From Lentisphaeria bacterium (GTDB lineage Bacteria > Verrucomicrobiota > Lentisphaeria > JABSQK01 > UBA12247), in NCBI GenBank assembly GCA_003477185.1, contig DMTJ01000165.1:1-7337 (forward strand): 7,337 bases of DNA. The letters run 5' to 3'. The notes under the pieces were generated by a model, which was not told the origin of the DNA, made no database searches, and was given only the letters and a program-made list of their open reading frames with translations. Positions within the stretch are counted from its first letter, which is position 1, and each line of letters starts with the position of its first letter. Positions 1 to 6,125 of the stretch are shown here, piece after piece. A program made the translations under genes and the position numbers.

Positions 1-618
1 GAGGTCACTGCCATCACCCTGCTGGTCGTGCCTGGGCGTAAATGGTCTGCCGCGCAACTCGCGCGACTGCATACCGTGAACGAAGGCGCGGACATTCAGC
101 TCGCAGGCCATGGCTGGGTTCACGAATGTACGCGGATTCGCGGGCTGAAGCACCGGCTGCACAGCCTGCTGTTCTCCCGCAAAGTCGCCGAACACCTAGC
201 CCTGGCCCGCGGTGACATACCGGCCTTCATTCAGCGCAACTTCGATTGGTTCGAGGGCCACTTTTTCCCAGCGCCGCAGCTCTACGTGCCACCGGCCTGG
301 GCCATGGGGCGCATCTCTACGCGACAGCTGGCGGACCTGCCGTTTCGCTATTACGAGACCCTTCGCGAGGTCTATGATTCCGAGACCGGCGTCCGCCACC
401 GGACACCGATAGTCGGCTATGAAGCGGACGCTTTTCACCGCAAAGTCGCCGTTCGTATTTGGAATGGCCGGAACGTCCGGGCCGTGACCGCCACGGCACC
501 GCTACGGATCTCGATCCATCCCGGCGACTTCGAGCTATTGCTGGCCAATGACATCATGACCCACATTGAACAAGTCACCGCTTGGTGGTTTTACTCGGAT
601 CTGGGCCACAAGGAATAG
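1..618 (+). CDS. Polysaccharide deacetylase family protein (DUF2334-like), C-terminal part
   Basis: The frame is open from the first base of the window, so the N-terminus is missing; 205 residues are seen. Proteins of this family have a TIM-barrel-like NodB fold and hydrolyse N- or O-acetyl groups from sugars in a metal-dependent reaction. The visible part begins with a hydrophobic strand (TLLVVPG). It then has GHGWVH at residues 36-41, giving the HxxxH pair (H37, H41) expected to bind metal. A YVPPAW segment follows at 95-100, and SIHPGDF at 171-177 has the late catalytic His-Pro. The first catalytic Asp would lie upstream of the window. No transmembrane segment is visible. The next gene on the same strand starts 124 bases later, after a REP-like palindrome, so co-transcription is uncertain. 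The fold assignment is fairly safe. The substrate is unknown, though a role in cell-surface or exopolysaccharide modification would be usual. Confidence 0.82.
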   Translation, partial: EVTAITLLVVPGRKWSAAQLARLHTVNEGADIQLAGHGWVHECTRIRGLKHRLHSLLFSRKVAEHLALARGDIPAFIQRNFDWFEGHFFPAPQLYVPPAWAMGRISTRQLADLPFRYYETLREVYDSETGVRHRTPIVGYEADAFHRKVAVRIWNGRNVRAVTATAPLRISIHPGDFELLLANDIMTHIEQVTAWWFYSDLGHKE

Positions 619-619
619 C

Positions 620-680
620 GGAACCGCGACTTGTAGCGTCGGATTTATCCGGCGCTCCCAGTGGCCGGTGTGGCGGTTCC
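620..680 (+). repeat. REP-like extragenic palindrome with GTAG head
   Basis: The gap between the deacetylase and the beta-helix gene holds a compact hairpin. Arm GCGTCGGAT (636-644), a TT loop (645-646) and arm ATCCGGCGC (647-655) pair over 9 positions with a single G-T wobble. GTAG (633-636) sits at its 5' edge. It is enclosed by a second perfect inverted repeat, GGAACCGC (620-627) and GCGGTTCC (673-680). A GTAG tetranucleotide beside a short imperfect palindrome in an intergenic space is the layout of REP elements mobilised by RAYT (TnpA-REP) transposases. No T-run follows, so an ordinary intrinsic terminator is less likely, although the hairpin could stabilise the 3' end of the deacetylase mRNA. 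Copy number in the genome cannot be judged from one copy. Confidence 0.5.
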
Positions 681-742
681 AGAATCGGGCCCTATTGATA
701 TCCTGCTTCAAACCAACGCTTGAGTCCCGGGAAAGACCTGCC

Positions 743-2872
743 ATGAACCCAAATTTCACGACATTCATAGTCGCCCCCAATGGCAGCGATGACGCACCGG
801 GCACGCTGGAAGCGCCGCTGGCAAGCCTAGAGCAGGCGCTGGTGCAAGCCCGTGCGAGCGGGGGCGATGCGACGATCTGCTTTCGAGCGGGCAGCTACAG
901 CTTTGACAAGACGGTCGTGATTGACCACGAAGCCAAGCCCGATCCGGCGATGCGGCTCACGATTACGGCCTGGCAAGAGGAAGACGTACTGCTGAGCGCT
1001 GGCCGGCGGATCGAAGGCTGGGAGCAAACTGAGCTGGCGGACGGAGCAATCTGGAAGGCCGTGCTGCCTTGGGCACAGGGAGACAGTGCGTTTCGGGCGC
1101 TCTATGCAGGAGAGCGCCTGCTCCCGCGGGCGCGCTCACACCAGGAGCTGGCCGCTGGCTACCAGACGACCTCCGAGCCGCAAGGGAAATTTCCCACCGA
1201 TTTTTGCACGACCTACGCGGCGCGGACGCAGCTGCATTTTCCAGAGGGGAGTTTCAGAGCCTGGGACAATCTTGCGGACCTGGAAATTTACATGGCCCCG
1301 CAGCGCCCGTGGCTGGTCAACTACCTGGCCGTGGATCAGATCGATTTTGACAACCGTATCGCGACCGTGAAGGCGCAGGGGACCTACGAACTGCGCGGGC
1401 GTTTCGTGCTTGAAAATCATCTGGACTTCTTGACTGAACCGGGGGAGTGGGCGCTTGAGAGTGCGACCGGGACCCTTTATTATCGTCCAGAAGGGACTGA
1501 GCCAAGCTCGGAAATCGTGGCACCGACTCTTCATGAGATCATTCGCGTGGAGGGCTGGAATGATCTGGGTGGCAGTGCGGATGAGCCGGTGGAGAATGTG
1601 CACATTCGTGGCCTGCGCTTTTCGCATTGTGATCGCGAGCTGCTTACTCCCGAGGACAAAGGCCTGCAGCATGACTGGGCAATGTGGGATAAGGAAGGCG
1701 GGCTGGTGCGGTTCCGCGGTGCGCGTCATTGCTCGCTCTCAAATTGCCGCCTAGACCACAGCGCTGGGCACGGCGTGCGGCTTGATCTTTACTGCCAGGA
1801 TATTGAAATTAAAGGGAACACGATCGCGCACGTCGGCGGCATGGGCGTGGTCATGGCCGGATATGGCCCCGGCCATAAAGACGTTCACAAAGGCAACCGA
1901 GTCATCAGCAATACGATTTTCGACACTGGGGTCTTCTACGATCACTCGATGGGGATCTATCTCTGGCAGAGCGGGGACAACCAGATTGCCCATAATCACA
2001 TCTACGAGCTGGGCTACATGGGAATCGTCCTATCCGGGGTGCGGCGCCGCTTTTGGGATCCGGAAATGCGGCCGCGGGATATCCGCGAGTATCACGGCCT
2101 GATCGACTACGATGCCACTGCCCATTTGGAAGGAGGGCAGGGCGCCTGGGATGACTACGAGCCCTACATGCACTGTCGCAATAACGTGGTCGAGTACAAC
2201 GAAATCCATGACTGCATGAAACGGCTGAGTGATGGCAACACCATCTACCTGTCCGCCACCGGCCCCGGTAACATAATTCGGGCGAACCTGGCCTACAGCC
2301 ACAGCAAGAATTTCCTAATGCGGACAGACGATGATCAGTTTGATTCGCTCTGGGAGAAGAACATTCTCATCGGCAGCGCCGATAATCCGCGCGGGTTCAC
2401 CCACAAGGGGCGAAATGCCTTCGACAACAATTTGCTGGTGAACTGTGTTCTTGGTGTCTATACTGGCGTGCACGGCCCTAGCGAAGGGATCAACTCGATC
2501 CGCGGCAACATCGTGTATTGGACGACGGCGATTGCAGGGCCTCTTCTTTTGGACAGCAGCGGCTTCGCGCCGGGCGCAGTAGACGGCAACCTATATTTCA
2601 GCGCCGACCCCGTGGGATTGGGCACCTTTCTAGCTGAGCGCCGGGCGCAGAACAGCGATGAAAACGCGGTGATTGCCGATCCATGTTTTCGCGATATCAA
2701 GCGTTTGGATTTCAGCTGGGATGATCGAGCTCCGCAGTTGCGCCTGGGAATCGAACGGATTGATGCCGGGCGCATTGGCCTGCTGGATGATCCCGCCATC
2801 GCGCGGATCAGAAGAGAGGGCGGGCTTCCAATCAGCGGTACCGATTCTGTGACGGAGGTTTTCGTTGGCTAG
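743..2872 (+). CDS. Right-handed parallel beta-helix protein, GH141-like putative glycoside hydrolase
   Basis: The protein has 709 residues. It opens with FIVAPNGSDDAPGTLEAP (8-25), the typical capping segment of secreted beta-helix carbohydrate enzymes (V.P.GsD..pGT...P...L..A). Features usual in GH141-like and related beta-helix proteins follow: SAGRRIEGW (85-93), an IWKAVLP segment (103-109), a YAGERLLPRARS segment (121-132), and EPGEWALESATGTLYYRPEG (232-251). Helix rungs with repeated N-x-I/V patterns run from about 283 to 600 (NVHIRG, NCRLDHS, IKGNTI, NHIYELGYMGI, NNVVEYNEIHDC, GNIIRAN). The end has the usual ADPCFRDIKRLDFSW block. Family members cleave polysaccharides, and fucosidase and xylanase activities are known in GH141; the substrate here is not readable. 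ATG 743 is chosen because family homology begins right after it and GGGAAAG lies upstream; the open frame reaches back to 566 but overlaps the deacetylase. No signal peptide is seen with either start, which is odd for this family. Confidence 0.8.
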   Translation: MNPNFTTFIVAPNGSDDAPGTLEAPLASLEQALVQARASGGDATICFRAGSYSFDKTVVIDHEAKPDPAMRLTITAWQEEDVLLSAGRRIEGWEQTELADGAIWKAVLPWAQGDSAFRALYAGERLLPRARSHQELAAGYQTTSEPQGKFPTDFCTTYAARTQLHFPEGSFRAWDNLADLEIYMAPQRPWLVNYLAVDQIDFDNRIATVKAQGTYELRGRFVLENHLDFLTEPGEWALESATGTLYYRPEGTEPSSEIVAPTLHEIIRVEGWNDLGGSADEPVENVHIRGLRFSHCDRELLTPEDKGLQHDWAMWDKEGGLVRFRGARHCSLSNCRLDHSAGHGVRLDLYCQDIEIKGNTIAHVGGMGVVMAGYGPGHKDVHKGNRVISNTIFDTGVFYDHSMGIYLWQSGDNQIAHNHIYELGYMGIVLSGVRRRFWDPEMRPRDIREYHGLIDYDATAHLEGGQGAWDDYEPYMHCRNNVVEYNEIHDCMKRLSDGNTIYLSATGPGNIIRANLAYSHSKNFLMRTDDDQFDSLWEKNILIGSADNPRGFTHKGRNAFDNNLLVNCVLGVYTGVHGPSEGINSIRGNIVYWTTAIAGPLLLDSSGFAPGAVDGNLYFSADPVGLGTFLAERRAQNSDENAVIADPCFRDIKRLDFSWDDRAPQLRLGIERIDAGRIGLLDDPAIARIRREGGLPISGTDSVTEVFVG
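2854..2858 (+). promoter_or_regulatory. Shine-Dalgarno site for the overlapping small lipoprotein gene
   Basis: GGAGG lies inside the last codons of the beta-helix gene, 6 bases before TTG at 2865. This is the best ribosome-binding site I see in the window. It decides the start of the short downstream gene and suggests that the two genes are translationally coupled. Confidence 0.6.
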
Positions 2873-2957
2873 ATTTATTCCTCATTGCGGGTGTCGGGTG
2901 GTTGTCTTTGCACTGCCTTTGCTGTTCGTCGTCGCCGGATGTCGCAGCAAGAAGTAG
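2865..2957 (+). CDS. Very short lipoprotein (30 residues)
   Basis: A TTG start at 2865 opens a 30-codon frame that ends at TAG 2955-2957. The peptide has basic residues near its N-terminus (R3, R11), then a hydrophobic stretch VVVFALPLLFVVAG (12-25), then Cys26 in a VVAGC lipobox, and a short RSKK tail. This is the full layout of a signal-peptidase II substrate. The mature product would be a lipidated five-residue peptide, comparable in form to entericidin-like or lysis-type mini-lipoproteins, though no family is recognised. The gene overlaps the beta-helix stop by 8 bases. GTG at 2898 is a possible shorter start but has no comparable ribosome site. After the TAG the frame stays open to 3053, so this could instead be the N-terminus of a longer lipoprotein cut by a nonsense mutation. 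However, the tail overlaps strong stem-loops and does not look like a domain. Confidence 0.5.
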   Translation: MARFIPHCGCRVVVFALPLLFVVAGCRSKK

Positions 2958-3007
2958 CGACAGGCTGAGAACGCGCTGTCAGTATTTGATCTCGCTGAAG
3001 TACCTGA

Positions 3008-3081
3008 TGTAGCCGGTAAAGCCTGGGGGCTACAATTTCGGCTACTAAAGTAGTCACACAGGGGGCCACTTAGCAAGTGGC
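3008..3081. other. Cluster of three consecutive stem-loops
   Basis: Three hairpins lie in 74 bases. The first pairs TGTAGCC (3008-3014) with GGCTACA (3028-3034). The second is GGCTACT-AA-AGTAGTC (3040-3055; seven pairs including one G-T wobble). The third pairs GCCACTT (3065-3071) with AAGTGGC (3075-3081) around an AGC loop. None is followed by a T-run on the + strand. The cluster could be a 3' mRNA end for the beta-helix and lipoprotein genes, a structured RNA, or a palindromic mobile remnant. The hairpins are seen directly; a function is not. Confidence 0.4.
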
Positions 3082-3186
3082 TAATCGATTGAGGAGTCTG
3101 AGGAAACGGTAGTCATTCTCGACACGTGGCTGACCAGGCGATCGTACTCCCGTGCTGATGCGACAAAATCAGCGTCGTTCACAAAG

Positions 3187-3759
3187 TTGCCCGCCGAGCT
3201 CAAGGCCCCAGCTCCCGGAGAGTGGCGCGAGGAAGAGTTCAGATTGTTTACCGTAGAGCTGTTGAGCGGCTCGAACGATCCCAGGTGGCTAGGCTCCCCC
3301 CCTCAGTGCCGCTTTGAGTGGACTTCCTGCTTATTCTGGGCCCTCAGCGCGGGAACCGCGAACTCGCCAAAGCGCTGCATCAAAGCCGAGGCTGCGGAAC
3401 CTTTTTGGCCGCAATCAGAAGTGCCCGAGACCTTTAGCGAGGAGTTGCGTGAGCAAGTCCTGATGAACCGCCGCTGGCGTGCGATCTGCGTCGGGAACCG
3501 TGAGCGCCGGAGAGACAGGCCGTCCATGAGCGCGGATCCTACCCCAGTTATCTCCGGTCAAGCCGCGCCGATCAGTCGTTGGAATCGAGCCCGAGGTTTG
3601 CTCCCCCTAGCAGTGCGAGAGTGTCGAAGAAAAGGTGGGCGCCTCCGGCATGCTGGCAGAATGGCCAGCATCCACCTGAATGGTCTGTGGGACTACAAGG
3701 TCACGGACAAAGGCGATCCCAGCCGGCGTCATTTGACGGCGAGCCGCCCTGAAGATTAG
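3187..3759 (+). CDS. Doubtful hypothetical open frame, possibly a decayed gene
   Basis: From TTG 3187 a frame of 190 codons is open; it is free of stops from 3085. I recognise no family. The first half (about residues 1-95) is acidic and protein-like, for example GEWREEEFRLFTVELLSG at 12-29, and favours G/C at third positions. The second half is rich in Arg and Trp and reads like non-coding DNA. The last residues, from Met159 at base 3661, read SIHLNGLWDYKVTDKGD. This resembles the opening strand of glycoside hydrolase family 2 sugar-binding domains, but it ends after 32 codons. No clear ribosome-binding site precedes TTG 3187. The frame may be chance, a species-specific protein, or the merged remains of older genes. 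It should not be used as a firm gene call. Confidence 0.2.
   Translation: MPAELKAPAPGEWREEEFRLFTVELLSGSNDPRWLGSPPQCRFEWTSCLFWALSAGTANSPKRCIKAEAAEPFWPQSEVPETFSEELREQVLMNRRWRAICVGNRERRRDRPSMSADPTPVISGQAAPISRWNRARGLLPLAVRECRRKGGRLRHAGRMASIHLNGLWDYKVTDKGDPSRRHLTASRPED
3650..3671. other. Perfect 8-bp hairpin over an ATG
   Basis: ATGCTGGC (3650-3657) pairs exactly with GCCAGCAT (3664-3671) across the loop AGAATG. The loop and right arm cover the ATG at 3661 that begins the sugar-binding-like fragment. If that ATG were used, the hairpin would hinder initiation. It may equally be a chance palindrome. Confidence 0.35.
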
Positions 3760-3921
3760 CCGGGCTGACCGCCTGCGCTGCCTCTCGTGTTCTGGGAGTT
3801 TTGGGGTATTCCCCGGGGGCATACAGAGCACATGTCCGAGGTTTGCATCTTGCAATCCATTGAAGCTCAGCCAAGTTATCCCTCTGAGGCCTCGACAAGC
3901 CGCGTTATCAAAGAGTCATCG

Positions 3922-4848
3922 ATGATCAGAAGTCGCCAGTTTTTGCGCGGGAATGCGCCCCGCCGTTGGGACATCCCCGGAACCCGTTCCGGGCAGCCAC
4001 TTCTCCTGCCTGCAACTTCCCTGCATGGGCAGATGCAGGCACCACGGCTCGTGCGGCCTTTTACCCTGATCGAATTGCTGGTAGTCATTGCCATCATCGC
4101 GATCCTCGCATCGCTGTTGCTGCCAGCGTTAAGCCGGGCGCGAGACAGCGGCACAGCGCTCGACTGCATGAACAACCAGAAACAGCTGACCTACGCCATC
4201 TTCATGTACACCGGCGACAGCGATGACTACTACCCAATCAACGGCACCAACAACTGGTCAGCCCCCTATGGTGGGATTTCATGGGACGACCTGCTTAGTG
4301 GCTACGACGGTCGCCCATCCCTGGATCGCGACAATGCTTCCTCCGATAATGACATGAAGGCGGCGGCCTTGAACTACGATATCCACGGCCCGCATTCTGT
4401 GTACCAATGCGCGTCGTACGAAAACTCCGAAGCGCTGAGCTACGGAAGCATCAAGGCTATACAGCGGGCATACAGCCTTTCCTTCTACAGCACCACCTTT
4501 GGGCCTCGTAACCAGGCGCTGGGCATCTCTGGCCGAGACGAGTCCCGTCCCGCTGGCCAATCACGCAACCCCAGCCGGGCGATTGCGATGACGGAGCAAA
4601 ACCAAGGAAACATGCTCGGACGCTGGACTCCGGCATTGGACTATCCTCCAGCCTTCAGAAACCGCTTCACGATCGGCGGGCAGGAAACCCGCAATGCACC
4701 CCACTACCGAGGCCGCCGAGCCAACTTTACCTTTGCCGACGGACATGGCGAAGCGCTCGACTTTGAGGCGACTGCTACCAAGCCCGATGGCACCTTCTAC
4801 TGGGTTGGACCGGATTTCAACGACACTATGTGGGATGCTGGCGAATAA
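3922..4848 (+). CDS. Prepilin-like protein with type IV pilin N-terminal signal and H-Xn-DG C-terminal motif
   Basis: The core signal is [20 protein letters not shown] followed by [11 protein letters not shown]. It is a class III/type IV prepilin cleavage and methylation region with Phe at +1, Glu at +5 and one long membrane helix. The globular part contains [24 protein letters not shown], and the end has [15 protein letters not shown], the processing-associated H-X9-DG signature, here with 11 residues between His and Asp-Gly instead of 9. Such proteins are very numerous in Verrucomicrobiota, Lentisphaerota and Planctomycetota. They are exported and cleaved by a PilD-type peptidase; their roles are largely unknown and may be pseudopilin- or surface-related. 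ATG 3922 (308 residues) has AAGAG upstream at good spacing but gives a long basic leader of about 45 residues. ATG 4033 (271 residues) gives the usual short leader MQAPRLVRP and is a strong alternative. No pilus assembly genes are nearby. Confidence 0.88.
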   Translation: MIRSRQFLRGNAPRRWDIPGTRSGQPLLLPATSLHGQMQAPRLVRPFTLIELLVVIAIIAILASLLLPALSRARDSGTALDCMNNQKQLTYAIFMYTGDSDDYYPINGTNNWSAPYGGISWDDLLSGYDGRPSLDRDNASSDNDMKAAALNYDIHGPHSVYQCASYENSEALSYGSIKAIQRAYSLSFYSTTFGPRNQALGISGRDESRPAGQSRNPSRAIAMTEQNQGNMLGRWTPALDYPPAFRNRFTIGGQETRNAPHYRGRRANFTFADGHGEALDFEATATKPDGTFYWVGPDFNDTMWDAGE

Positions 4849-4864
4849 CCCCTCGTGACCGCCT

Positions 4865-4885
4865 CGGCAGCGCCCCAGGCTGCCG
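4865..4885. terminator. GC hairpin between convergent genes
   Basis: CGGCAGC (4865-4871) and GCTGCCG (4879-4885) pair perfectly over 7 positions around a 7-base loop. The hairpin sits 16 bases after the prepilin-like stop and 52 bases beyond the stop of the leftward isomerase gene, where a shared terminator is expected. Neither side has a clear T-run, so it would be an atypical or Rho-assisted terminator. Confidence 0.4.
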
Positions 4886-4937
4886 CGATCCAGTGAGTGA
4901 CAGCTGACCAAAGTCAAACGGCCCGGACTCAACCACC

Positions 4938-5756
4938 CTACCTCTCAATAATTGTGGCAGCATCGCGTAGCGCTTTGATTCGATCGGTGATCGCCGTTTG
5001 GCGGCGCTGCTGGCCGAGATACGCGCGGATCGATTCGGCCACTTTCGCGAATGGCTCGGAGCTGGCCTCGAATCTCTCGTACACCTTGATGAGGTGACAT
5101 CCGAACGGCGTCTCCACGGGGCCGCTAATCCCGCCGGGTTCAAGCGCGAAGGCCACTTCCTCGAACTCCTCGACCATTTGACCTCGCGGAAAGGTCCCCA
5201 GATCTCCCTGCTTGTCGCTGCAGTCCGACTGCTTTCCCGCGACATCCTCGAAGGGTGCCCCAGCCTCGATTTCGGCAGCGAGCGCCTCGATCGCGTCACG
5301 TGCTACGGTCTGCTCTTCAGGTGTCTTTGCATGCTTCACGATATGCGCGGCGTGGATGCGTTCCGGCATCTCGAAGTGGCCTGGATTGGCATCGAAGAAC
5401 CCACGCGTTTCCGAGGCGGTCACCTCGCCAATGCTCTCGGTCGCCTTGTCGATGATGCGTTTTGCCCGAATGCGCGAGGCGATCTCCTTCTTGGCGTCCG
5501 TCAATGGCAGAGCGCGCAGGTTGTCCTCTGAATGGCGGTAGAACTCGTGGATCTCGTCCGTCGTGACAGGCTCCAGGTCGAGCGCGGCCTCCTGCTGCAG
5601 AAGTGTCTGGTCAATCATCGAGTTACGGGCCCAGTCACGCAGCTGTCGTTCGGGCGCCGCGGCCGCTCCCTGTGCGCCGCGCTGCTGCGCCAGTTGCTTA
5701 AACATTGCTTCAATACTTTCGTCGGAAATCGTTGTGCCGTTGACACTAAGAGCCAT
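4938..5756 (-). CDS. Parvulin-type peptidyl-prolyl cis-trans isomerase (PpiC/SurA-like)
   Basis: The protein has 272 residues. It isomerises Xaa-Pro bonds and probably acts as a folding helper. The N-terminal part (about 1-115) is helical and SurA_N-like, starting with SVNGTTISDESIEAMFKQLA and containing RNSMIDQTLLQQEA. The parvulin domain spans about 130-227. It has the first strand RIHAAHIVKHAK, a helix rich in Ala/Glu, FEDVAGKQSDCSDKQGDLGTFPRGQMVEEFEEVAFAL, and the closing GPVETPFGCHLIKVYER. A short charged C-terminal helix follows. ATG at 5756 is preferred because homology starts there and AAGGCGGA lies just upstream; the frame extends to 5861, but the extra 35 residues look non-coding. 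No signal peptide or lipobox is visible, so the protein is predicted cytoplasmic, unlike most SurA/PpiC-type relatives. It converges on the prepilin-like gene and stands alone in its strand. Confidence 0.9.
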   Translation of the reverse strand: MALSVNGTTISDESIEAMFKQLAQQRGAQGAAAAPERQLRDWARNSMIDQTLLQQEAALDLEPVTTDEIHEFYRHSEDNLRALPLTDAKKEIASRIRAKRIIDKATESIGEVTASETRGFFDANPGHFEMPERIHAAHIVKHAKTPEEQTVARDAIEALAAEIEAGAPFEDVAGKQSDCSDKQGDLGTFPRGQMVEEFEEVAFALEPGGISGPVETPFGCHLIKVYERFEASSEPFAKVAESIRAYLGQQRRQTAITDRIKALRDAATIIER

Positions 5757-5825
5757 AAGTTCCGCCTTTATTTTGGCTGTGGGTAGATGCGAATTAGGAA
5801 TGTAAACAGGCCCGAGCACTGCGTG

Positions 5826-5880
5826 CGTCTGCACTCTGCAGACGAAGAATTTGTTGCCCAATGAATGCCTTCAGACGAAG
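5826..5880. repeat. CAGACG repeat group, possible operator
   Basis: CGTCTGCA (5826-5833) and TGCAGACG (5837-5844) form a perfect 8-bp hairpin with a 3-base loop. CAGACGAAG occurs twice as a direct repeat (5839-5847 and 5872-5880), with starts 33 bases apart, close to three helical turns. The group lies 70 to 124 bases before the isomerase start, a suitable place for regulator binding or a structured leader. It might also be chance. Confidence 0.4.
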
Positions 5881-6018
5881 CAGAGCATATCACAACCCCA
5901 TGGCTCAGCAACCGCTTGTGCAGGGAATAACAGAGTCCTCATTTTGGCAGCTAAGAGCTCAACACGCGCGGGCAAAAGAGCGGCTCGCAGCAAATTCAGA
6001 GTTTATCCACGGGCTGAT

Positions 6019-6081
6019 GGCGCCCCCCCTTTGGCCCCCGCCAGGGCGTACTGGTCGGGACAATTCATCCGGGGGGGCACC
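6019..6081. repeat. Inverted repeat with C7 and G7 tracts
   Basis: GGCGCCCCCCC (6019-6029) pairs with GGGGGGGCACC (6071-6081) at 10 of 11 positions across a 41-base loop. It begins 45 bases beyond the stop of the leftward membrane/DUF2271 gene, so it may mark the 3' end of that operon. There is no T-run. The homopolymer tracts are also likely spots for length variation or sequencing error. Confidence 0.4.
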
Positions 6082-6125
6082 AGAAGCCGTTTTCATCACT
6101 ACGAATGCGGCCGGCTCTGCGGTCG

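Larger units (their letters stand above)
2958..3921. other. Gene-poor stretch with structured DNA and possible decayed genes
   Basis: Almost 1 kb between the small lipoprotein and the prepilin-like gene contains no gene I can name with confidence. It holds the three stem-loops at 3008-3081, the doubtful open frame ending at 3759, an 8-bp hairpin at 3650-3671, and GGGG-TATT-CCCC at 3803-3814. Short protein-like strings appear in different frames. One is RELAKALHQSRGCGTFLAA at 3357-3413, with a GntR-like flavour. The other is SIHLNGLWDYKVTDKGD near 3667-3717, similar to the start of a glycoside hydrolase family 2 sugar-binding domain. I saw no tRNA, CRISPR array or intact transposase here. Confidence 0.45.
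5757..6125. other. Intergenic region upstream of the isomerase gene
   Basis: These 369 bases separate two leftward genes. I find no convincing gene in them. The region should hold the promoter of the isomerase gene and the 3' end of the membrane/DUF2271 transcript. It contains a CAGACG repeat group with a hairpin (5826-5880) and a long C7/G7 inverted repeat (6019-6081). On the - strand, TTTACA (5802-5807) is a weak -35 candidate, but no good -10 stands at proper distance, so I do not call a promoter. Confidence 0.5.

Noticed and set aside
566..742. N-terminal extension of the beta-helix gene back to ATG 566
   Set aside because: It overlaps the deacetylase end, runs through the REP-like palindrome, has no signal peptide and no family homology; ATG 743 fits better.
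1136..1729. - strand frame of 197 codons
   Set aside because: It lies entirely opposite the well-supported beta-helix gene.
3081..3302. Stop-free - strand frame of 73 codons ending SAREYDRLVSHVSRM...SID
   Set aside because: It reads like protein at its end, but is Ser-rich, lacks an ATG or ribosome site, lies between two stops and overlaps the + strand frame; I cannot name a family.
5757..5861. N-terminal extension of the isomerase to 5861
   Set aside because: The added residues show no signal peptide or family similarity, and a good ribosome site precedes ATG 5756.
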